Shown here: piece after piece, positions 6,741 through 11,942 of the stretch
How positions within the stretch are numbered: the stretch's first letter is position 1
Layout of the letters: each line of letters begins with the position of its first letter
From: DASQVO01 sp035640715
Lineage (GTDB): Bacteria > Actinomycetota > Actinomycetes > Streptosporangiales > Streptosporangiaceae
DNA: 12,237 nucleotides
Direction: 5' to 3'
Assembly (NCBI GenBank): GCA_035640715.1
Contig: DASQVO010000585.1
Coordinates: forward strand, 1-12,237
The notes under the pieces: model-generated
The model's database searches: none
What the model was told of the DNA's origin: nothing
The model's input: the letters and a program-made list of their open reading frames with translations, nothing else
Position numbers and translations under genes: made by a program

Positions 6741-8045
6741 TCAGGTGTTGCCGCGCACCATCGCGATGAGGCGGTCGAGGACCGCCCCGTTGCTCACTCG
6801 CAAGCCGTCATGCTCGTATTCATTGGTAACCCACGGCCGCAGGCCGTGGATGGCGACTGCTGCCCGCATCGAATCGTCCCTGTCGACGTACATGTCGCCG
6901 AAGTAGACGGCTGCGGCGGCCGGTACATCGTTGCGGTCGAGCCGGGCCGGGTCGTACAGCGGTGGCCAGGAGTCACGCTCGGCGAGCAGGTCGGCGGCCG
7001 CTTGCAGTGGCCGCAGCACGGGATCGGCCTCGACCATCCAGGGGTAGATCATCTCGCCGGTGAACAGGAGCGGGGCGGCGCCGTCCAGAGCAGGCCCGGG
7101 CGCGAACGCCGGGAACTCGGACCGGACGCGCTGCGCCGACCATTTCGTCGCGAAACCCTGCGCGTAGCACGCCTCGTGCAGCACCGCGTACAACGGCCCG
7201 GCAGCGAAGCTCAGGTGCGACTCGACCTCGCGGAGAAACACGTCGGACAGCTCGCCGCCGGCGAACGGGTCCTCGAGAAGGTAGTGCAGCGTGTGGCTGC
7301 CCGTGCTCATCCCGAGCATCCGGCCAAGCGCCTGAAAGGCCTCGACAGTCAGCGGCGCGCCGCCCGGCAGCCGCACGTCTCTTGTGCTGAGATGCCTGGC
7401 CACCCGGCGGGCGCGCTCCACGTCGTCGGGATAGCGCTCGTAGTGCTCGGTGTTCTTGGCCGCCACCCGCGGATAGGCGGCCCGGTAGACGTCGTCGGCC
7501 GTCACGTCGAGCCCTGGCAGCCCGCCCGTGATGAGAGCCTCCCGGATGCCTTCCGGGGCAAGCGACAGGTAGGAGAACGTGCAGAAGCCGCCGAAGCTCT
7601 GCCCGAGCACGCTCCACTGCGCGCCGCCGGTCAGTTCCCGCCGGATCACCTCAGCATCCCGCACGATGTTGTCGGCGCGGAAGAACGCCAGGTAGTCGGC
7701 CTGGGCCTGAGGGGAGCCCAGGCGGCCGAGGCTGAGCCGGCTGGCGGGGGAGGACCGCCCGGTGCCGCGCTGGTCCAGGAGCAGCACGCGGTAGTCCTCC
7801 AGCGCCCGGTCCAGCCAGCTGTCGCGCCCGATCGGGCGCGGCGCACCGAAACCGGGACCGCCCTGGAGGAACAGCAGCCAAGGCAGGTCCGCGTCCGCCT
7901 TGTCGGCGGCGACCACCTCCCTGGCGAACACCTCAATGTGCTCGCCGTCCGGATTGCCGTGGTCGAGGGGCACGCGGAACATGTGATCGGCCAGCACCGT
8001 GCCGGGCTGGCGGTAGACGGAACCGGGCTGGGTGCAGCTAGTCAT
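6741..8045 (-). CDS. Alpha/beta hydrolase, proline iminopeptidase-like (peptidase family S33)
   Basis: 434 residues. The oxyanion-hole strand LLFLQGGPGFG (57-67), the LLLDQRGTGRS motif (88-98) and the nucleophile elbow GQSFGGF with Ser150 are typical of prolyl aminopeptidase-like S33 enzymes. His412 (NEYEHDG) is the probable catalytic histidine, and the acid is Asp384 or Asp388 (VYFGDMYVDRD). There is no signal peptide, so it is cytoplasmic. Length and the large cap (about 165-330) fit proline iminopeptidases and related amide or ester hydrolases. Substrate unknown. The ATG at 8045 has TACGGT (8052-8057) ending 6 bases upstream, so a leaderless transcript is likely. GGAG lies too close to serve as SD. 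It is divergent from the nitrile-hydratase-like operon, with 110 bases between starts. Confidence 0.9.
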   Translation of the reverse strand: MTSCTQPGSVYRQPGTVLADHMFRVPLDHGNPDGEHIEVFAREVVAADKADADLPWLLFLQGGPGFGAPRPIGRDSWLDRALEDYRVLLLDQRGTGRSSPASRLSLGRLGSPQAQADYLAFFRADNIVRDAEVIRRELTGGAQWSVLGQSFGGFCTFSYLSLAPEGIREALITGGLPGLDVTADDVYRAAYPRVAAKNTEHYERYPDDVERARRVARHLSTRDVRLPGGAPLTVEAFQALGRMLGMSTGSHTLHYLLEDPFAGGELSDVFLREVESHLSFAAGPLYAVLHEACYAQGFATKWSAQRVRSEFPAFAPGPALDGAAPLLFTGEMIYPWMVEADPVLRPLQAAADLLAERDSWPPLYDPARLDRNDVPAAAAVYFGDMYVDRDDSMRAAVAIHGLRPWVTNEYEHDGLRVSNGAVLDRLIAMVRGNT

Positions 8046-8051
8046 TCTCCG

Positions 8052-8057
8052 ACCGTA
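8052..8057 (-). promoter_or_regulatory. -10 of the hydrolase promoter (leaderless)
   Basis: TACGGT on the minus strand (T-A at 1-2, T at 6) ends exactly 6 bases before the ATG at 8045. No convincing -35 was found. Confidence 0.4.
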
Positions 8058-8142
8058 TCGGGCGGCTCGCGTGCGGCCAGCCCGAGTGCCGTGCGCGGCC
8101 CCAGCCGTGCGTAACCCGCGTGCAGGCCCTGGCCGATTGGGT

Positions 8143-8148
8143 TAGCGT
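8143..8148 (+). promoter_or_regulatory. -10 of the nitrile-hydratase-like operon (leaderless)
   Basis: TAGCGT ends 7 bases before the GTG at 8156. There is no good SD: AGGA at 8150-8153 is only 2 bases from the GTG. No clear -35 was found. Confidence 0.4.
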
Positions 8149-8155
8149 CAGGATT

Positions 8156-8431
8156 GTGAGCAGGGTTCATGACGTGGGCGGCCAGACTGGATTCGGGCCG
8201 GTCCCGGCAGGCGATGGCGGCGACCGGGAAGACAGCCCGCCGTTTCAGGCGGACTGGGAGGCGCGGGTCTTCGCGCTTTATGGGGTGCTGCGGCAGCGCG
8301 GGGTCTTCAATGGTGACGAGTTCCGTGACGCCATCGAGACCCTGCCGCCCGAACGATACCTGGCCGCCTCCTATTACGAGCGGTGGCTCGATGCCATCGA
8401 GGCCCTGCTGGCCGCGAAGGGCGCCGCGTGA
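8156..8431 (+). CDS. Nitrile hydratase / thiocyanate hydrolase: N-terminal half of the beta chain as a separate subunit
   Basis: 91 residues from GTG at 8156. The N-terminus SRVHDVGGQTGFGPV matches the (NGVYDVGGTDGLGPV)-like opening of nitrile hydratase beta chains, and residues 33-87 (ADWEARVFALYGVLRQRGVFNGDEFRDAIETL ... YYERWLDAIEALL) match its helical part. Arg57 in DEFR aligns with the conserved beta Arg52 that contacts the oxidised claw cysteines. The protein stops where the beta chain would go on to its SH3-like barrel, which is encoded by the next gene. In thiocyanate hydrolase this half is the separate beta subunit (ScnB). The frame is open to a GTG at 8120, but family alignment begins at 8156. 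Its stop overlaps the next start (GTGA, 8428-8431), so translation is coupled. It is distinct from the nitrile hydratase activator, which shares the fold but lacks the VHDVGG opening. Confidence 0.88.
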   Translation: MSRVHDVGGQTGFGPVPAGDGGDREDSPPFQADWEARVFALYGVLRQRGVFNGDEFRDAIETLPPERYLAASYYERWLDAIEALLAAKGAA

Positions 8432-8697
8432 GGTTTCCGCCAGGTACCCGGGTTCGCGCGCATCCGGGCGACCCGGACCATCACACCCGGCTGCCCCGCT
8501 ACCTGCGGGGGCACGTCGGTGAGGTCATCGCGGCCGGGCAGGAGTGGCCGCTGCCCGATGACGTGGCATGCGGCATCGCGCCACCGCGGGTCGAGACCGT
8601 CTACGCGGTGCGCTTCACCGCGGCCGAACTGTGGGGCGCCGGGGACCATACGGTGACCGCCGATCTATGGGAGTGCTATCTGGAGGGGACAGGGTGA
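8428..8697 (+). CDS. Nitrile hydratase / thiocyanate hydrolase: SH3-like C-terminal half of the beta chain as a separate subunit
   Basis: 89 residues, GTG at 8428 overlapping the previous stop. It matches the C-terminal SH3-like barrel of nitrile hydratase beta: PGTRVRAH, then HHTRLPRYLRGHVGEV (18-33), VYAVRFTAAELWG (58-70) and a terminal DLWECYLE (79-86). Arg21 in HHTRLPRY aligns with the GHARRARY segment carrying beta Arg157 of Pseudonocardia nitrile hydratase, the second Arg that holds the metal claw. In thiocyanate hydrolase this half is the alpha subunit (ScnA). Together with the previous gene it gives 180 residues, fewer than a fused beta chain (about 230), because the connecting segment is missing. 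Its stop overlaps the next start (GTGA, 8694-8697), with GGAGGGG at 8682-8688 as SD for the next gene. Confidence 0.88.
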   Translation: MRFPPGTRVRAHPGDPDHHTRLPRYLRGHVGEVIAAGQEWPLPDDVACGIAPPRVETVYAVRFTAAELWGAGDHTVTADLWECYLEGTG

Positions 8698-9284
8698 CCG
8701 CGGACGCAGCGCACGAGGACCTGCCCGTCGCCGCGAGGGTCCGGCGGCTGGAGGAACGCGTCATCGCCGCCGGGCTGGCCAGCGACAGCGAACTCGACGC
8801 AGTGCTGGCCCGCTTCTACGCGAATGCCTCACCGTCCAACGGCGCCCGGATCGTGGCACGGGCCTGGGCTGACAGCGGATTCCGCGACCGCCTGCTGGCC
8901 GACGGCTCCGCCGCAGCGGCAGAACTGGGCTTCGGCCCCCAGGTCAGCGGCTACGAACTGCGGGTGGTCGCCAACACGCCGGAGAGGCACAACGTGATCG
9001 TGTGCACGTTGTGCTCCTGCTACCCGGTCTCCCTGCTGGGCCCGTCACCGAGCTGGTACAAGAGCCTGGCCTACCGGTCCAGGACTGTACGGGAGCCGCG
9101 CGCCGTGCTCGCCGGGTTCGGGCTCACCCTGCCGGAGACGACCCAGATCTCGGTCTGGGACTCCACCGCCGAAACCCGCTACCTGGTCCTGCCGATGCGC
9201 CCGGACAACACCAGGGACCTGACCGAGGAAGCTCTCGCTGGCCTGGTCACCCGGGACGGCCTGATCGGCATGGCAGCGGCCTGA
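8694..9284 (+). CDS. Cobalt-type nitrile hydratase alpha / thiocyanate hydrolase gamma subunit (metal-binding)
   Basis: 196 residues, GTG at 8694. The metal-binding claw is VCTLCSCY (103-110), with Cys104, Cys107, Ser108 and Cys109. Thr at the second position is the cobalt signature; iron enzymes have VCSLCSC. Cys107 and Cys109 are the residues oxidised to sulfinic and sulfenic acid in the active enzyme. Flanking family motifs are RIVARAWADSGFRDRLLADG (52-71), LGPSPSWYKSLAYRSRTVREPR (115-136), ISVWDSTAETRYLVLP (152-167) and LVTRDGLIG (184-192). It hydrates a nitrile to an amide, or thiocyanate to carbonyl sulfide and ammonia, together with the two upstream half-beta subunits. The order (beta-N, beta-C, alpha) equals scnB-scnA-scnC. 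No cobalt activator or chaperone follows, and the next gene converges. Which substrate is used cannot be told from the sequence. Confidence 0.92.
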   Translation: MTADAAHEDLPVAARVRRLEERVIAAGLASDSELDAVLARFYANASPSNGARIVARAWADSGFRDRLLADGSAAAAELGFGPQVSGYELRVVANTPERHNVIVCTLCSCYPVSLLGPSPSWYKSLAYRSRTVREPRAVLAGFGLTLPETTQISVWDSTAETRYLVLPMRPDNTRDLTEEALAGLVTRDGLIGMAAA

Positions 9285-9312
9285 GCCGCTACCTTGCCGA
9301 CCGGGGGAGACC

Positions 9313-9346
9313 CCACGCCCTCGCGGGCCGCGCCCGGTGCGCGTGG
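9313..9346. terminator. Probable bidirectional terminator between the NHase operon and the ferritin-like gene
   Basis: CCACGC (9313-9318) pairs with GCGTGG (9341-9346). Inside it CGGGC (9324-9328) and GCCCG (9332-9336) form a second stem around CGC. The nested GC-rich fold sits in the 65-base gap between convergent stops. No U-tract on either side, as is common for actinomycete terminators. Confidence 0.45.
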
Positions 9347-9349
9347 CGG

Positions 9350-9766
9350 CTACTTGCCGAGCGCGTCCCGCAGCTCGTGCACATGGTCCTGGGTCTGCTC
9401 CAGCAGCGGCCGGAGGGCCTCGGCCACGTCGGGCAGCCCCAGCTTGTTGGCCTCCTGGTAGCGCGCACGGTACCGCTCGAGCTGGCGCTCTTCCAGTTCG
9501 AGGTCGGCCTGGAGCGCCGAGGCGCCGTCCGGATGGTTCGGGACTGGCGGGACCTCGACGGTGGGCGTGCCGTCGAGGAAGTCGATCTGCTGGGCCAGGA
9601 TCTTGGCGTGCTCCAGCTCCTGGCTGAGATGCTTGCCCAGCTCATCGACGATCGCGTCGTACTCCGCGCCCTTGATCGTCGCGGTGTGCTGGACGTACTG
9701 GATGATCGACTGGTATTCGGTGCCCAGGTCCTCGTTGAGCCGCTCGATGAATTCTTTGGTGTCCAC
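9350..9766 (-). CDS. Ferritin-like diiron protein (bacterioferritin family, small)
   Basis: 138 residues from GTG at 9766. It is a four-helix bundle of the ferritin-like superfamily, with residues at bacterioferritin positions: Glu17 (EYQSIIQY), Glu50 and His53 (QELEHAKIL), a Glu near 93 (LELEERQLERY) and Asp127-x2-His130 in the last helix, where bacterioferritin has Glu-x2-His. It could store or oxidise iron. It is shorter than bacterioferritin (about 158), and no heme-ligand Met is evident at position 52, which is Glu. Function as a ferroxidase is plausible but not shown. It lies 69 bases downstream of the thioesterase gene on the same strand, with its own candidate promoter, and converges on the nitrile-hydratase-like operon. 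Confidence 0.85.
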   Translation of the reverse strand: MDTKEFIERLNEDLGTEYQSIIQYVQHTATIKGAEYDAIVDELGKHLSQELEHAKILAQQIDFLDGTPTVEVPPVPNHPDGASALQADLELEERQLERYRARYQEANKLGLPDVAEALRPLLEQTQDHVHELRDALGK

Positions 9767-9799
9767 GAGGTCTCTTTATCTCGCGCTGACGGCGCCACA

Positions 9800-9828
9800 A
9801 ACATTCCCGGAACGATCAAAACGGTCAA
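9800..9828 (-). promoter_or_regulatory. Candidate promoter of the ferritin-like gene
   Basis: On the minus strand TTGACC (9823-9828, 5 of 6 to TTGACA) is followed after 17 bases by AATGTT (9800-9805). Transcription would start near 9793, about 27 bases before the GTG. The same region carries a 9-base tandem repeat, ACGATCAAA and ACGGTCAAA (9812-9829, plus strand). Confidence 0.4.
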
Positions 9829-9835
9829 ACAGTGA

Positions 9836-10747
9836 TCAGCGGGCCAGCTGCCCCGAAGCCAGCCGCTGCGCGCCGTCGAGCAGCCAGACGTAGAGACCGC
9901 GGCCGTTTTCGCTGCCGGTGACGCCGCCCGCGCGGCCGCTGGCAGGTGCCCCGGACGTTCCGTTGGTGCGTCCGTCGATAGGCCCGTCGATGGCGTCGGC
10001 TCCGGGCCCGGAGCCGAGGCTGGCTTCGGGCCCGGTGAGCAGGCTGGGCCGGTAGCCCGGCCTGATGGGCCGGTGGTATTCGAGCTCGGCGCTGGCCGGA
10101 AGCCAGCCCAGCCCGGCGATCACGTCCTCGAGGGCGGCCCAGTGCACCGAGTTGTTCACATGGCCGGCCATGTCGAAGTCGCTGGCCCGCAGCGGCCACT
10201 CCCGGCCCGGGCCGGCCTTCTGGGGATCCGGCAGCACCGATTCGGGGCCGGGCAGCGACAGCCGGGCGGAGACGCTGCGGCCCTGGGCCGCCTCCCCGTA
10301 GATGCGGTGGAACTCCTCGCCCAGCGGGCACGGCCGGCCGGTGGCCCGGTCGGCGGCCACCCAGACCGCCACCGCCTGGATCAGGTCACCGCCGGGGCCG
10401 GCCACGGTGGTGGTGCGTTCCGCCCAGCGGGGCCCGGTCGCCGAGCAGAACGTCCGCAGCCGCAGCCGCTCACCGGACTGCGGGTAGCCGCGGATCACGA
10501 CCGTGCACCGCCGCAGCAGCCAGCCGTAGGGTGCCTGCCAGCCTGTCGCGGCCACGTCGTCCTCGGCGACGTCCTGAAGGTACCGCGCGAGCGCGTCCAG
10601 CCGGAAGCGCCCGGACGGCGTCACGTCCGTGCTGCGGACGGGCCGGGTCCCGGCGAACACCCGGCCCGTGGGCGGCTCGGGCCTGAACTCCTGCCCGGGC
10701 CTGAAGGGCGGCGCGGGGCTGACGGGGGCGGCTGAGGCTTCTCGCAT
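9836..10747 (-). CDS. Acyl-ACP thioesterase-like protein (double hotdog)
   Basis: 303 residues from ATG at 10747. The first hotdog is about 30-160 (RFRLDALARYLQDVAEDDV, then YGWLLRRCTVVIRGYP and AVAVWVAAD). The second starts near 183 with DFDMAGHVNNSVHWAALED (190-208), the classic hotdog helix motif, then SAELEYHRPIRPG. This matches the FatA/FatB acyl-ACP thioesterase family (PF01643), which releases fatty acids from acyl carrier protein. The Asn of the plant D-x-N-x-H motif is Ala194 here, and the C/E pair after the LEYRR segment is absent. Residues 240-285 are a Gly/Ser/Thr/Asp-rich linker unlike the family core. The frame runs further upstream to 11014, but into the DMT promoter and gene on the other strand. 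CACAAT (10754-10759) ends 6 bases before the ATG. Confidence 0.82.
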   Translation of the reverse strand: MREASAAPVSPAPPFRPGQEFRPEPPTGRVFAGTRPVRSTDVTPSGRFRLDALARYLQDVAEDDVAATGWQAPYGWLLRRCTVVIRGYPQSGERLRLRTFCSATGPRWAERTTTVAGPGGDLIQAVAVWVAADRATGRPCPLGEEFHRIYGEAAQGRSVSARLSLPGPESVLPDPQKAGPGREWPLRASDFDMAGHVNNSVHWAALEDVIAGLGWLPASAELEYHRPIRPGYRPSLLTGPEASLGSGPGADAIDGPIDGRTNGTSGAPASGRAGGVTGSENGRGLYVWLLDGAQRLASGQLAR

Positions 10748-10753
10748 CCAGAC

Positions 10754-10759
10754 ATTGTG
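10754..10759 (-). promoter_or_regulatory. -10 of the thioesterase promoter (leaderless)
   Basis: CACAAT on the minus strand (4 of 6 to TATAAT) ends 6 bases before the ATG at 10747. No SD is visible, so a leaderless start is likely. Confidence 0.35.
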
Positions 10760-10828
10760 CGTGACCGGCCCAGCCGCCGTGCGGCCCGCCCGGGGGCTAT
10801 GCCTGGCCCGGTGTGGCTGATAGCTTTT

Positions 10829-10843
10829 TATCCCCCGGGGGTA
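10829..10843. promoter_or_regulatory. CsoR/RcnR-like operator (pseudo-palindrome) before the DMT gene
   Basis: TATCCCCCGGGGGTA, a perfect C5G5 core with A/T-rich flanks. The pattern of a C-run/G-run core bounded by TA/TA is the hallmark of operators bound by CsoR-family copper, nickel/cobalt or formaldehyde sensors. It lies just upstream of, and overlaps, TAGAAA (10842-10847), a hexamer ending 6 bases before the GTG at 10854, so a bound repressor would block transcription of the transporter gene. Confidence 0.45.
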
Positions 10844-10853
10844 GAAACAGACC

Positions 10854-11792
10854 GTGATTTCCGTCCTGCTGGCCCTGCTGACAGCCGCCAGTAACGCCAC
10901 CGCGTCCGTCCTGCAACGGCGCGCGGCCTTGCAGGCGCGCTCGTCCAGGCCGCTGGAGCTTTCCCTCATCGCGGACCTCGCCCGGCGCAAAGTGTGGCTG
11001 GCCGGGATCGCCATGGTCGTCGTGGCCGCCCTGTGTCAGGCAGGGGCACTGGCCACCGGGCCGGTCGCCCTCGTACAGCCGATCTTCATCGTCGAGCTGC
11101 CGCTGACGCTGCTGCTCAGCAGCCTCGTGTGGCGCCGCAGGCTGGCCCCCCGCACGTGGGGTGCGGTCGCGCTGGTGACGGTGAGCCTGGGAACGGGGCT
11201 GGCGGCCGCCCAGCCCAGCGGCGGGACCGACCGGGCGTCCACGAGCGCGTGGGTGCTCGCCCTGATCGCGACCGGCTGCTTCGAGTTCGTGCTCATCACG
11301 GGCGCGCTGCGCGTCACCGGTGAGCCACGCGCGGCGCTGCTCGGCCTGGCGGCCGGGTGCGGCTACGCGCTGACCGCCACGCTTATGAAGGATGCCATGG
11401 CGGCGCTCAGCCAGGGGGCGGCGGAATTCCTCACCACGTGGCAGCTCTACGGGACCGCCATCGCAGGGGTCGGCTCCCTGTTCCTGCTCCAGAACGCACT
11501 CCAGGCGGGAACACTCGCGGCCTCCCAGCCGATGCTTACCGTGGGTGACGCCCTGATCAGCATGGTCTACGGCGTCATGCTGTACCACGAGCAGCTGCGG
11601 CTCGGCTGGTGGCTGCTGCCGGAGATTGTCGCACTGATACTGATCGTCGTCGGGTACATCGAGATCGCCAAGTCGCCGGTCGCGATGGGACCCGACGTGG
11701 CGCCGCCTGACCAGCCCGTCTCCGCCGCGGACGCGCCGGTCAGCCCGGACGGCCGCTGGCGCACGAGCGCAGAAGGCCCGGGCGCCCACTAA
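10854..11792 (+). CDS. DMT-superfamily membrane transporter (EamA/NIPA-like)
   Basis: 312 residues, GTG at 10854. About nine hydrophobic spans are visible (roughly 1-19, 46-66, 70-93, 101-120, 130-152, 158-178, 194-213, 220-243, 251-272), arranged as two repeats with the EamA-like LATGPVALVQPIFIVELPLTLLL near 66-88 and QPMLTVGDALISMVYGVMLYHEQL near 225-248. The C-terminal 40 residues are polar, acidic and Pro-rich, probably cytoplasmic. DMT members export amino acids, metabolites or, in NIPA relatives, divalent metal ions. The substrate cannot be told. The start has no SD and fits a leaderless mRNA. The gene is divergent from the thioesterase gene (106 bases between starts) and its promoter contains a CsoR-like palindrome. 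It is followed by a 150-base spacer. Confidence 0.85.
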   Translation: MISVLLALLTAASNATASVLQRRAALQARSSRPLELSLIADLARRKVWLAGIAMVVVAALCQAGALATGPVALVQPIFIVELPLTLLLSSLVWRRRLAPRTWGAVALVTVSLGTGLAAAQPSGGTDRASTSAWVLALIATGCFEFVLITGALRVTGEPRAALLGLAAGCGYALTATLMKDAMAALSQGAAEFLTTWQLYGTAIAGVGSLFLLQNALQAGTLAASQPMLTVGDALISMVYGVMLYHEQLRLGWWLLPEIVALILIVVGYIEIAKSPVAMGPDVAPPDQPVSAADAPVSPDGRWRTSAEGPGAH

Positions 11793-11816
11793 GCGGGGAC
11801 AGCCAGCGTCCGCGGG

Positions 11817-11873
11817 GCCCCTGCTGACGTCAACATTGTGCGCGCTCCCAACGGGCAACTTCCCGGCAGGGGC
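11817..11873. terminator. Possible terminator or cruciform after the DMT gene
   Basis: GCCCCTGC (11817-11824) and GCAGGGGC (11866-11873) are perfect inverted repeats 41 bases apart. The loop begins with the palindrome TGACGTCA (11825-11832). The long loop makes a simple terminator uncertain. Confidence 0.25.
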
Positions 11874-11919
11874 AGGAGCACGCGTGTCGAGATTACGTTC
11901 GAAAGCTGGCTGGCCGGGA

Positions 11920-11936
11920 TATCCCCGGGTTACCCT
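11920..11936 (+). promoter_or_regulatory. -10 and CsoR-like half-palindrome before the last gene
   Basis: TACCCT (11931-11936, T-A at 1-2, T at 6) ends 6 bases before the GTG at 11943, suggesting leaderless expression. Immediately upstream and overlapping is TATCCCCGGGTTA (11920-11932), which resembles the palindrome before the DMT gene, although one arm has a mismatch. Confidence 0.35.
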
Positions 11937-11942
11937 GTAGCC

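Noticed and set aside
6363..8114. 583-codon plus-strand open frame across the GNAT and hydrolase genes
   Set aside because: Both genes on the minus strand have full catalytic motifs; the plus frame has none and is Arg/Gly/Val/His-rich.
8156..8431. Calling the first small subunit a nitrile hydratase activator (P14K-like)
   Set aside because: It has the VHDVGGxTGFGPV opening and DEFR of the beta chain, and the next gene supplies the matching beta C-half.
9290..9360. Near-repeat of CTACCTTGCCGA (9290-) and CTACTTGCCGA (9350-) around the NHase/ferritin gap
   Set aside because: One base differs by insertion, one copy is coding in the ferritin-like gene, and no mobile-element features accompany it, so it is unlikely to be a target-site duplication.
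10752..11842. Repeated 10-mer ACATTGTGCG at 10752-10761 and 11833-11842
   Set aside because: The first is part of the thioesterase promoter. The second has no promoter-like partner or gene reading from it. A 10-base repeat could be chance.
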